Origin: Gemmatimonadota bacterium
GTDB taxonomy: Bacteria > Gemmatimonadota > Gemmatimonadetes > Gemmatimonadales > Gemmatimonadaceae
DNA length: 7,330 nucleotides
Direction of reading: 5' to 3'
Assembly (NCBI GenBank): GCA_028287205.1
Contig: JAQBQC010000262.1
Span: 1 to 7,330 of the forward strand
A program made the translations under genes and the position numbers. Shown here in pieces: positions 1 through 7,064 of this stretch. The notes below the pieces were generated by a model. It searched no databases and was not told the DNA's origin. It saw nothing but the letters and a program-made list of their open reading frames with translations. Numbering within the stretch: the stretch's first letter is position 1; each line of letters begins with the position of its first letter.

Positions 1-1490
1 CGGGCACGCGCATCGAACAAACGGAGCTCATCTTCGGCGCCGTCGAACGAACGATCCGCCGTGTGATCCCCGCGAGCGAGATCGAGTTGATGCTCGACAA
101 CATCGGCCTCGCGGGCGGTGGGCTGTCCCTCGCGACGGGCGATCAGGCGACGATCGGGACGGCCGACGGCGAGATTCTCGTCGCGCTGCAGACCAACCGA
201 AAGGGAAAGACGGCGGACTATCAGATCCTCCTTCGTGATACGCTGGCGGCGGAGTTCCCGAATCAGCAGTTCTATTTTCAGCCCGCGGACATCATCACCC
301 GCATCCTGAATCTCGGCCTGCCCTCGCCAATCGACGTGCAGATCACGGGGCGGCAGAGCGACAGCAACTTCGTGATCGCCACGAAAATCGCCGCGAGCGT
401 GAGGCACACGCCGGGTGCGGCAGATGTGCGTGTGCAGCAGGTCGTGAATGCGCCGGAGATGTTCCTGAGCATCGACCGGTCGCGCGCCGAGCAAACGGGG
501 CTGACGACACGCGATGTCGCGAGCAGCCTCCTGATCTCGTTGAGCTCGAGCTTCCAGAGCGCACCGAACTTCTGGCTCGACCCGACAACTGGCGTGAACT
601 ATCAGGTGGCCGTGCAGACGCCGATCTACAAGATGGGGACGATGGCGGCACTCCAGACAACGCCGGTGAGCACGGCCGGACGAGGAACGACGCCCCAGCT
701 GCTCGCGAATCTCGTGAGCACGCAGCGCCAGGTCACGCCCGTGGTCGTCACGCATTACAACATCCAGCCTTCGATGGATGTGTACGCGAGCGCCGACGGC
801 CGCGACCTGGGGGGAGTTGCGAAGGATATTGAGAAGATCACGGGCACGCTGAAGCTGCCGAAGGGCTCGCAGTTGACGATGCGGGGACAGGTCCTGAGCA
901 TGCGCGACTCGTTCAGGGGACTGATCCTCGGGATCTGTGCAGCGCTGCTGCTCGTGTACATCCTGCTCGTCATCAACTTTCAGTCATGGATCGATCCACT
1001 CATCATCGTGATGGCGCTGCCAGGGGCGCTGTCCGGAGTGATGTGGGGGCTCTTCGTCACGCACACGACGTTCAGCGTTCCGTCGCTCATGGGAACCATC
1101 ATGGCGATGGGCGTGGCGACGTCGAACAGCGTGCTACTCATCACCTTCGCGGACGACGAGCGGCGGGAGGGAAAGTCCGCGGAGGAAGCGGCGATCTCCG
1201 CCGGCGTGACGCGACTGCGCCCGGTGATCATGACCGCGCTCGCGATGATCATCGGCATGTTGCCGATGGCATTCGCGATGGGTGAAGGCGGCGAGCAAAA
1301 TGCGCCGCTGGGCCGCGCGGTGATTGGCGGGTTGATCATTGCGAGCCTGTTCACGCTGCTCGTGGTTCCGACGATCTACACGTGGCTGCGGTCCGACGCG
1401 CCGGCCCCGGAGCTCGAGCTTCCCGAGCCCACTACGGCGAGAAATGCGCAGCGTGCGCCATCATCCCAACCGGCCCCGTCCCATGGCTGA
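1..1490 (+). CDS. RND efflux transporter permease subunit, 5'-truncated (C-terminal half)
   Basis: This is the inner-membrane proton-driven pump of a tripartite RND (AcrB-like) efflux system. The frame is open from base 3 and has no start in the window; about 495 residues are present, against roughly 1,030-1,070 for the family, so about half is missing to the left. The first residues (GTRIEQTELIFG) match the beginning of the periplasmic porter domain. Periplasmic porter/docking sequence fills window residues 1-300. Five transmembrane segments follow, corresponding to TM8-TM12: about 306-329, 332-352, a third containing the conserved NSVLLITFA stretch, a fourth around MTALAMIIGMLPMA, and a last ending VVPTIYTWL. 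A proline-rich cytoplasmic tail of about 33 residues ends the protein. The TGA stop lies inside the adaptor start region (ATGGCTGA), indicating translational coupling. The substrate cannot be told from this half. Family assignment is firm; the ATG at 63 is internal. Confidence 0.95.
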   Translation, partial: GTRIEQTELIFGAVERTIRRVIPASEIELMLDNIGLAGGGLSLATGDQATIGTADGEILVALQTNRKGKTADYQILLRDTLAAEFPNQQFYFQPADIITRILNLGLPSPIDVQITGRQSDSNFVIATKIAASVRHTPGAADVRVQQVVNAPEMFLSIDRSRAEQTGLTTRDVASSLLISLSSSFQSAPNFWLDPTTGVNYQVAVQTPIYKMGTMAALQTTPVSTAGRGTTPQLLANLVSTQRQVTPVVVTHYNIQPSMDVYASADGRDLGGVAKDIEKITGTLKLPKGSQLTMRGQVLSMRDSFRGLILGICAALLLVYILLVINFQSWIDPLIIVMALPGALSGVMWGLFVTHTTFSVPSLMGTIMAMGVATSNSVLLITFADDERREGKSAEEAAISAGVTRLRPVIMTALAMIIGMLPMAFAMGEGGEQNAPLGRAVIGGLIIASLFTLLVVPTIYTWLRSDAPAPELELPEPTTARNAQRAPSSQPAPSHG

Positions 1491-3024
1491 TCAACAGCAC
1501 GAACCGCCACCACCGCCATTGCCATCGCGGCACGCGGTGAAGATCGGCGCGATCATCGCGGGGGCCGCAATTCTCGTCATCCTGCTCATCGGATTGCTGC
1601 CCAAGCGATCGCAGAAGAACATGCTGACCAAGCGCGCGGAGCAGGCCGCGTACAACGACAGCATCCCCGAGGTTACCGTTTTGAAAGTGACGCGCGGCAG
1701 TCTGGTTGCCGATCTGACGCTTCCAGCCACGATCCAGGGGATGCACGAGACGCCGATATACGCACGCTCCTCGGGCTACGTGCGCACCTGGTCGGCCGAC
1801 ATCGGGCAGCGCGTGCGCGCCGGCCAGGTGCTCGCGATCATCGATGCTCCCGATCTCGACCAGCAGCTCGTGCAGGCGCGTGCGCAGGCGGCGCAGGCAC
1901 GTTCGGTGCTCGAGTATGCGCGCGCCGACGTGCAGCGATGGCAGGTGCTCTACCGCGACAGCGTCGTGACGAAACAGGAGCTCGACCAGAAGCAGGCCAC
2001 GTACGAGGCGGACCTCGCGACGTACGATGCCGCGCAAGCCGGCCTCACGCGTCTGCAGAAGCTCGTGAGCTACGACCGCGTCGTCGCGCCGTTCGGTGGC
2101 GTAATCACTGCGCGCAACGTGGACGAGGGGGTTCTCGTCACGGCGGGCGGCGGTGCGAACAACGCCAATCCCGCATCGCTCGGCGGCGCCACGATTCCTA
2201 CGCCGAGCTCCGGACAGGTGACGAGTGCGGGGGCGACGAGCACGTCTCCGAGCGGCGACGCGGGCTCAGTGACCTCCACCGCGTCGCAGAGTGTCGCTGG
2301 CACCGCGACCGCCGGCGCTGCGAGCGTCGGCGGAGCAGGGGGTAGTCTCTTTCAGATCGCGCGCTACGATACCGTGCGTCTGTACATCGGAGTGCCGCAG
2401 GCCTACGCGCAGGGTGTGCGCGCGGGGCTCGATGCCGTGGTGCGCGTGCGCGAGATCGGGGGACGCACCTTCAAGGGTCGCGTCGCGCGCACCGCACGGG
2501 CGTACGATGCGTCCACGCGCACGCTGCTCACCGAGGTCGATGTCGTGAATTCCGACGGAGCGCTCCTGCCAGGCATGTACGCAACGATCAGCCTCAAATT
2601 CGATCGCTCGTTTGCGCCGATCGTGCTGCTCGCCGGCGGGTTGATCATCCGCACGCAGGGGGCACAGGCGGCGGTGGTGGACCCCGACTCCGTCGTTCGG
2701 CTCAAGAAATTGGATATCGGTCAAGATCTCGGCGCCACGCTGGAGGTGGACTCCGGTCTTGCCGACGGGGACATGGTCGTGATGAACGCATCCGATGATT
2801 TGCGCGATGGCCAGCGCGTTCGGCCGCGGCTAGAGGCGCCGACCGGCGCCGCCGGCGGACAGACCCCGGGCGGACGCCCCGAGAATCCGCCGGCGGCAAC
2901 TGACTCATCGAGCGGCAAGAAGGGCAGCAAAGGCGGCGCAGACAGCGTAAAGAAGAAATCCGGAGCGAACGACAGCACGCCTGCGAGGACCCAGATACCG
3001 CTCCAATCTCCAGGACATCCCTAG
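1483..3024 (+). CDS. RND efflux periplasmic adaptor subunit (membrane fusion protein, HlyD/AcrA-type)
   Basis: This 513-aa adaptor links the RND permease to an outer-membrane channel. I chose the ATG at 1483 because it gives a short proline-rich N-terminus (MADQQHEPPPPP) followed by one membrane anchor at about residues 19-40. The frame is open further upstream, but that sequence is an arginine-rich shadow of the permease gene. There is no lipobox, so it is probably held by an uncleaved anchor. Order of domains: first lipoyl half about 89-123 (YARSSGYVRTW, GQRVRAGQVLAIID), alpha-helical hairpin about 125-192, second lipoyl half about 195-221 (APFGGVITARNVDEG), low-complexity insert 223-286, beta-barrel about 287-372 (LFQIARYDTVRLYIGVP), then the membrane-proximal domain to about 449. 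A polar tail, 450-513, is Gly/Pro/Ser-rich and then Lys-rich. No clear Shine-Dalgarno precedes the start, so translation is probably coupled to the permease through the 8-nt overlap. The permease-first order is the reverse of acrAB. Confidence 0.95.
   Translation: MADQQHEPPPPPLPSRHAVKIGAIIAGAAILVILLIGLLPKRSQKNMLTKRAEQAAYNDSIPEVTVLKVTRGSLVADLTLPATIQGMHETPIYARSSGYVRTWSADIGQRVRAGQVLAIIDAPDLDQQLVQARAQAAQARSVLEYARADVQRWQVLYRDSVVTKQELDQKQATYEADLATYDAAQAGLTRLQKLVSYDRVVAPFGGVITARNVDEGVLVTAGGGANNANPASLGGATIPTPSSGQVTSAGATSTSPSGDAGSVTSTASQSVAGTATAGAASVGGAGGSLFQIARYDTVRLYIGVPQAYAQGVRAGLDAVVRVREIGGRTFKGRVARTARAYDASTRTLLTEVDVVNSDGALLPGMYATISLKFDRSFAPIVLLAGGLIIRTQGAQAAVVDPDSVVRLKKLDIGQDLGATLEVDSGLADGDMVVMNASDDLRDGQRVRPRLEAPTGAAGGQTPGGRPENPPAATDSSSGKKGSKGGADSVKKKSGANDSTPARTQIPLQSPGHP
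2149..2340 (+). other. Low-complexity Gly/Ser/Thr/Ala insert within the adaptor
   Basis: Residues about 223-286 of the adaptor are almost entirely small or polar residues, with no predicted secondary structure core. They interrupt the usual short junction between the second lipoyl strand (ending VLVTAG) and the first barrel strand (starting GSLFQIA). In typical family members this junction is only a few residues. The reading frame is kept on both sides, so it is an in-frame expansion and not a frameshift. It is not an exact tandem repeat. It would lie in the periplasm. Confidence 0.7.
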
Positions 3025-3049
3025 GAGACGACGCGAGCGCGCTATCTCC
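3024..3049. terminator. Possible weak bidirectional terminator between convergent genes
   Basis: The 17-nt gap between the two stop codons sits inside an imperfect inverted repeat: GGAGA at 3024-3028 pairs with TCTCC at 3045-3049, and CGC/GCG form a small inner stem around GAGC. Two mismatches and a G-T pair interrupt the stem, and there is no T-run on either side. Position between convergent genes is the main argument; structurally it is a weak candidate. Confidence 0.22.
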
Positions 3050-4916
3050 CGTTCGCCGCGCTCGGTCTCTCGCACCTCGACGCCAGCCCCTTCGCCGTTG
3101 GAGCGATGCCCGCCATGTACAACCGGCGAATCGCCGGTACCGGGAGTGCGCCGTAGAGCAGCACCGTGTCGTGATAGCGGCACAGATTGAAATCCTTGCC
3201 GTCGCGCTTCTGCACGTCCTGGCGCAGCCGCGTCCACTCCTCGACGCCCGCGAAGTAGGCATTGAGCTGCACGTAGTCGAGCTGCGCGCGCTGCAGCTTC
3301 GCCTCGGCCTCCGGGCGCTCCTGAAACGCGTCGCGCATCATGAAGGCCACGGCGGAATCGCCGGGCATGTTGCGCGTGTGCAGCCGAATGTCGATGATGA
3401 CGTTCGTGTAAATGCGCAGCATTCCCTTGAGATCGGTGAGCTTCATCTTCACGGGATCGCCGCCATCGACGTGCGCGTCGTACATCATCACGTGCTCGCC
3501 GTACACCGCCCAGCCTTCCACGTACGGCGTGTTCGAGTACACGGAGCGCAGCAGCCGCCGCCAATCGGGCGTGAGCAGGTTCGCGTACGCGCCCTGCACG
3601 ACGTGCCCGGGAATCCCCTCGTGCATCGTGAGGTCGAGCATCTTGTACGTGTTGTACTCGCGCAGCTTCGAGTCTGCGCGCTCGGCCGTCCACGCCGCGG
3701 GGATCGGCGTGACCCAGTAGAAGGTCGCGAGATGCGGATTGAGCGGCGGGGCGAACACTGCGCCGGCGACGCCGTACACGCCGCGCATGAACTCCGGCGT
3801 CGGGATCACCTGCAGGTTCGGGAAGGAGTCGAGCGAAACCGTTCGCTGGTCGCGCACGACGCGCGTGAGCGCCGCCACGTCGCTCTTTGCCTGCTGGAGC
3901 AGCGAATCGCGATTGGCGTGCTCGGCGCCAATGCGCGCGAGCGTCTCGCTCACGATCGCATTGAGCACCGCCGTCGAGTCGCCCGTGTGCCTGTGAGTCG
4001 GGAACCACTTGTCGTGCAAGGGGCGCGCGAGAGACAGCATTTCCGCGCGCGTGTTGCGCATGCTGTCTTCGGCGATCCTGAGCTCCTCACTCGGCGTGAG
4101 CGATACCGCGAGGGAATACTTCCACTTCGCGTTGAACAGCCCGACCCCCGAGCGCCAGTCGACCGTCCCTCGCCTGGACAGCGTGTCCTTGATGAAGCGC
4201 TGATACTCGGCCAGGGCGGCGATGGCTGGGGGTGCCACGCGCGCGTACCGCGCCTGCGATGGGGTTCCACGCGTGAAGTCGGCGCCCATGCTCTTCACGA
4301 GCGAGCTCACTCCATCGGTCTCCTCGAGCGAGACGCGCGTGTAGATCTCGTTCGTCGCGCGGAGATTTCGGCGTGCGATCGCGAGAAATCCCGGCACGCG
4401 TGCGACACGCGCGGTGAGATCCGCGGCACGCGTGTTCTTGTCCGCATATTCGAGCGAGATGTTCGCGAAGAGCGAATTGCCGAGGTCTTCGGCGTACATC
4501 TGCGGCTTGAACTGGTGGAAGCGCTCCTTCGTGAGCCCGAAGAGCGCGAAAGCGGCGGCGTTCGCAACGACATCGTAATCCGCCTGCGTCTGCGCATCGA
4601 GGTGCGCGCGATCGATGGCGCCCAGCCGCGACTGCACGCGCATGAAGTAGGCGCGCTGCTTCGCGATTGCATCCGGCGAGAAGTTGTCGAGCAGCGAGTC
4701 GAGGTGCGCCCGTCGTCCCGTGAAGGGATCGGTCCAGTCGTGCAGCCCCGCCTGCGTTGCGGACGCCGGCGAGAAAGCCAGCGACGTGAAGACGAACTCG
4801 CTGGCGAGTGCGGGAAATCCCGCGAGCGTCGTGTCGCGCGCCTGCGCGGCGAGGGAGCCAACCGGCGCGATCACCAGCGCGGCGGCGAGCGGAAAAGCGA
4901 ATCGGATTTTCATCAT
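3042..4916 (-). CDS. DUF885-family exported predicted zinc metallopeptidase
   Basis: This 624-aa protein belongs to the DUF885 family, predicted zinc-dependent peptidases whose substrates are mostly unknown. The core motif HEGIPGH lies at residues 432-438 and is followed by VVQ. A second conserved block, EGWAVYGE at 467-474, fits a downstream glutamate ligand. The C-terminal family signature is also present (YFAGVEEW, then RYHDTVLLYGALPVPAIRRL). The N-terminus is a Sec signal peptide (KIRF followed by a hydrophobic stretch) with likely cleavage after Ala26 (AAQA), so the enzyme should act in the periplasm or outside the cell. The start is one of two adjacent ATGs (4914-4916 or 4911-4913); an upstream in-frame ATG at 4955 would put 13 extra residues before the signal peptide and is less likely. 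No convincing Shine-Dalgarno is visible. It is the last gene of the leftward block, 69 nt after the lipoprotein gene. Family and export are well supported; catalytic activity is inferred from the motif. Confidence 0.93.
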   Translation of the reverse strand: MMKIRFAFPLAAALVIAPVGSLAAQARDTTLAGFPALASEFVFTSLAFSPASATQAGLHDWTDPFTGRRAHLDSLLDNFSPDAIAKQRAYFMRVQSRLGAIDRAHLDAQTQADYDVVANAAAFALFGLTKERFHQFKPQMYAEDLGNSLFANISLEYADKNTRAADLTARVARVPGFLAIARRNLRATNEIYTRVSLEETDGVSSLVKSMGADFTRGTPSQARYARVAPPAIAALAEYQRFIKDTLSRRGTVDWRSGVGLFNAKWKYSLAVSLTPSEELRIAEDSMRNTRAEMLSLARPLHDKWFPTHRHTGDSTAVLNAIVSETLARIGAEHANRDSLLQQAKSDVAALTRVVRDQRTVSLDSFPNLQVIPTPEFMRGVYGVAGAVFAPPLNPHLATFYWVTPIPAAWTAERADSKLREYNTYKMLDLTMHEGIPGHVVQGAYANLLTPDWRRLLRSVYSNTPYVEGWAVYGEHVMMYDAHVDGGDPVKMKLTDLKGMLRIYTNVIIDIRLHTRNMPGDSAVAFMMRDAFQERPEAEAKLQRAQLDYVQLNAYFAGVEEWTRLRQDVQKRDGKDFNLCRYHDTVLLYGALPVPAIRRLYMAGIAPTAKGLASRCERPSAANGR

Positions 4917-4942
4917 GGTGCAGGGATGATGACGGGTGGGAT

Positions 4943-4972
4943 GCGCGGCGCGCAAGAATCAGCGCCGTGCGC
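4943..4972 (-). terminator. GC-rich intergenic hairpin, possible terminator or attenuator
   Basis: In the 69-nt gap between the lipoprotein stop and the DUF885 start, GCGC (4943-4946) pairs with GCGC (4969-4972) and GGCGC (4947-4951) pairs with GCGCC (4962-4966). This gives nine G-C pairs with a 2-nt bulge (4967-4968) and a 10-nt loop. On the minus strand it starts about 14 nt after the lipoprotein stop codon. No U-tract follows, so it is not a classical intrinsic terminator. It could reduce readthrough, protect an mRNA end, or be chance in GC-rich DNA. Confidence 0.3.
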
Positions 4973-4985
4973 CCATGCCGTCACG

Positions 4986-6503
4986 TCACGTGCAGTTCAC
5001 GCCGTCCGGCTTCGACGCGTGGATGTGCTTCTTCCACAGCTCCTTCTTCGCCTCTCCGGCACTCTGGCCGAGCAACTTCGCGTTCGCGGCAACGCTTGCG
5101 GAGATGTAGATGTCCGTCTGTTGGCACGGGCCCCAGCTCAGCACACCGGCCGACGTTCCCGAGGATGTGATCAGCTCGAAGGAGGCGGATGCCTCGTTGC
5201 CCTTGATCGTGTCGAGTGCCTTTTTGATGTTGACGTCCTTCATCTGTTCCATCTTCTCGGCACCGAAGACCTTGCGGCCAAGGTAGTCGAAGGCCTTGTC
5301 GGCCATTTCCGCCGGCTTGTCGAAATCGCTCAGCGTCTTGAGTGCCTTGCTGATGCCGAAGGTCAGCTCGATCCGCGGGGCCGCGAATGCGACCACCAGT
5401 CCGACGGGTGCCACCTTCGAGTAGTTGTCCCACTTCAGCAGCTCGATTGTGCCGCTCACGTTTCCTTCCGGATCGACAGTGCCTTCGTGGATCTTGAAGT
5501 GCTGCGTGCCGTCGTACGTGATGCGAAACTCGCCGTAGCTGATCTCTTCCGCGGCGCCGAAACCCGGCTTGATGAGAACCGCGCCATCAACGACGAGAAA
5601 GAACGGCAGCCCGCCGAGCAGCGGCGCGAGCGGCACGTTCACCATCACGGGAATCTCGATCTTCACGCTCTGGAAGGGGCGGTCGGCGACGTCGAGCTTC
5701 ACGCTCCACGTGAAGTTCATCGTGCCATTGATCTTCTTCGTGACCATCTTGAACGTTTCGACCTTTCCGTGCTCGACCGTGATGTCGCCGCCGGCATCGA
5801 AGTTCGCGAGATAGCCGTCTCCGATCACGGTCGCCTTGAAGCCGTTGCCCTCCTTCGTCGCCTTCACCTTCAGTTTGATCTTGTCGTTCTCCGGAACGGC
5901 GGTGACCTCGACGGTCCAACCCTTCGCGTCGAACGTCTTGGTGAGTGCGGTGGTCGGAGCCTCTGCCGCATCCGGAGGTGCGGAGGCGAACGCGGTGTTC
6001 ACGAACAGATCGCTGGCGAACCATTCACTCCCGGATGCCTCCGGAGCGAGCGCGGTATTCACTATGCCACCCGACGAGAAGCGCACCGGATAGTCGTACG
6101 TGAGGTGCCCATCCTGCACGACATCGGTGAGCCCCGCGGGCTCGGTAAGAACAGCGATGTCTCCGTTGTACGCCTCGACTGCGAGCACCTTCTTCGCGAG
6201 CAGCCCCTTGACCAGCAACACCGATCCAGGCTTCAGCGCTGCGATCGTGCGGTTACTGCTCGAGAAGAGGAGTAGATCGCCGTTCGTGCTGATCTCCTTG
6301 AGTGCCGCGAGCCCGTCGCGGCGCTCGAGCGTGACTACGCTCGGCGCGTACGTCAGACCCGTGACGCTCCCCTTCGCGCTCGCGCCGTCGGAGCTCTTCG
6401 CGGCACCTCCGCTCGAGGATCCGCTCTTCCCGCAGGCCAGCATCACCAGCATCGCGCACGTTGCTGCTACGCCGAACGTCCGAAGGCGAAGTGCTGTTTT
6501 CAT
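4986..6503 (-). CDS. Putative lipoprotein of unknown function, 505 aa
   Basis: I do not recognise a named family. The N-terminus is a lipoprotein signal: KTALRLR, a hydrophobic stretch, then VMLAC with Cys24 as the probable lipidated residue (Met instead of Leu at -3). A Gly/Ser/Ala/Lys linker follows to about 46. Residues about 66-140 form a compact module (NGDLLLFSSSNRTIAALKPG, then GDIAVLTEPAGLTDVVQDG). Its pattern resembles an N-terminal module I recall from other exported bacterial proteins, 'Gd.l....v.T..a.LtDa...G', but I cannot verify this. The middle part, about 190-385, is beta-rich, with a hydrophobic stretch near 283-310 (PVMVNVPLAPLLGG, LPFFLVVDG) and another at 366-384. The C-terminal part, about 386-435 and 470-495, looks helical and lysine-rich. 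Cys460 and Cys504 may form a disulfide. The start is supported by a good Shine-Dalgarno. The gene sits 51 nt after the 161-aa gene and 69 nt before the DUF885 gene. Confidence 0.88.
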   Translation of the reverse strand: MKTALRLRTFGVAATCAMLVMLACGKSGSSSGGAAKSSDGASAKGSVTGLTYAPSVVTLERRDGLAALKEISTNGDLLLFSSSNRTIAALKPGSVLLVKGLLAKKVLAVEAYNGDIAVLTEPAGLTDVVQDGHLTYDYPVRFSSGGIVNTALAPEASGSEWFASDLFVNTAFASAPPDAAEAPTTALTKTFDAKGWTVEVTAVPENDKIKLKVKATKEGNGFKATVIGDGYLANFDAGGDITVEHGKVETFKMVTKKINGTMNFTWSVKLDVADRPFQSVKIEIPVMVNVPLAPLLGGLPFFLVVDGAVLIKPGFGAAEEISYGEFRITYDGTQHFKIHEGTVDPEGNVSGTIELLKWDNYSKVAPVGLVVAFAAPRIELTFGISKALKTLSDFDKPAEMADKAFDYLGRKVFGAEKMEQMKDVNIKKALDTIKGNEASASFELITSSGTSAGVLSWGPCQQTDIYISASVAANAKLLGQSAGEAKKELWKKHIHASKPDGVNCT

Positions 6504-6507
6504 CTGA

Positions 6508-6513
6508 TCCTTC
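6508..6513 (-). promoter_or_regulatory. Shine-Dalgarno of the lipoprotein gene
   Basis: On the minus strand GAAGGA is followed by four bases (TCAG) and then the ATG at 6501-6503. It is the clearest ribosome binding site in the window and fixes the lipoprotein start. Confidence 0.7.
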
Positions 6514-6554
6514 AGGGCAAATGGCGAGTGCCGTTCGCGAGGTAGCTCGGCCGA

Positions 6555-7040
6555 TCAGGAGCGCGAAACTCCGGAGCACTGAATCGTGCCCGTGTACGAA
6601 ACGCTGTCCGCCGAGATCACATCCAACGTCACGGTGGCATCCCGACCGTGCGGCGTCACGATCACCGTGCCGCTGCCTCGCAGCCTCTCGCCGGGACGCG
6701 TCTCCACGACGTACTCCGCACCGCGCCCGATGGCGCCGAAGATGAGTGACGCGAAGAACGCAGGGTTCGACCCCCGAACGTCGGCATTTGGAATGATCAC
6801 CATCAGGAGCGTTGGCTTGTTCGGATCACTCTTCTGCGCGAGCCCTCCGATCGTTACCTCGAACTGGTGCTTCGGGCGCGGAGCCCTCTGCTCCCTGATC
6901 TCGCACGGCACGTCTGCGTTGCGCACGATGAAGCTGCCGGCATGAGCACCGTCCGCGACCGTGACCATCGCGGTGGCTCTGTCAGAGTCGCCCGCGAGCG
7001 TCGCGATCGCGGCGCCTGCGAGTGCGACGAGGACGCGCAT
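6555..7040 (-). CDS. Exported hypothetical protein, 161 aa
   Basis: No family is recognised. The N-terminus (MRVLVALAGAAIATLA) is a short hydrophobic signal sequence, with possible cleavage after Ala16 or after Ala24 (ATA). The mature part alternates hydrophobic and polar residues in a way that suggests a small beta-sandwich or barrel (for example GSFIVRNADVPCEI, HQFEVTIGGLA, GSGTVIVTPHGRDATVTLDV). It has exactly two cysteines, Cys46 and Cys155 near the C-terminus (TIQCSG), which could form a disulfide tying the two ends together. The start is well fixed: an in-frame TAA, the stop of the preceding gene, lies eight codons upstream with no other ATG between. AAGAGA upstream is a weak Shine-Dalgarno. 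It follows the upstream partial gene by 24 nt and precedes the lipoprotein gene by 51 nt, so these are probably co-transcribed. Function unknown. Confidence 0.82.
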   Translation of the reverse strand: MRVLVALAGAAIATLAGDSDRATAMVTVADGAHAGSFIVRNADVPCEIREQRAPRPKHQFEVTIGGLAQKSDPNKPTLLMVIIPNADVRGSNPAFFASLIFGAIGRGAEYVVETRPGERLRGSGTVIVTPHGRDATVTLDVISADSVSYTGTIQCSGVSRS

Positions 7041-7064
7041 TGGCGTCTCTTGCAGAAGGTGTCG

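Noticed and set aside
1339..1482. Upstream in-frame extension of the adaptor gene from an ATG at 1339
   Set aside because: The added 48 residues are arginine-rich shadow of the permease TM12 region and would precede the membrane anchor with no purpose; the ATG at 1483 gives a normal N-terminus.
1432..2037. 201-codon minus-strand frame opposite the adaptor
   Set aside because: It lies entirely opposite well-supported adaptor and permease coding sequence and its translation has no coherent domain.
2905..4008. 367-codon minus-strand frame overlapping the adaptor end and the DUF885 gene
   Set aside because: It is extremely Arg/Ala-rich, out of frame with the DUF885 coding sequence that carries the HEGIPGH motif, and crosses the convergent junction. 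It is a high-GC shadow.
4917..4955. Alternative DUF885 start at 4955
   Set aside because: It would place 13 residues, including several histidines and prolines, ahead of a normal signal peptide; its codons lie partly inside the GC hairpin.
4917..4985. Possible promoter for the DUF885 gene in the intergenic gap
   Set aside because: A TTGCGC is present on the minus strand but no recognisable -10 element lies at a suitable distance; not supported.
3171..6275. Uninterrupted 1,034-codon reading frame on the plus strand, antisense to the DUF885 and lipoprotein genes
   Set aside because: Its codons are exact reverse complements of the codons of the two real genes, which share the same phase. A stop there would need a sense TTA, CTA or TCA codon, all rare at high GC. 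The translation is Arg/His/Val/Glu-rich with no domain or export signal, and it crosses the gap between two well-supported genes.
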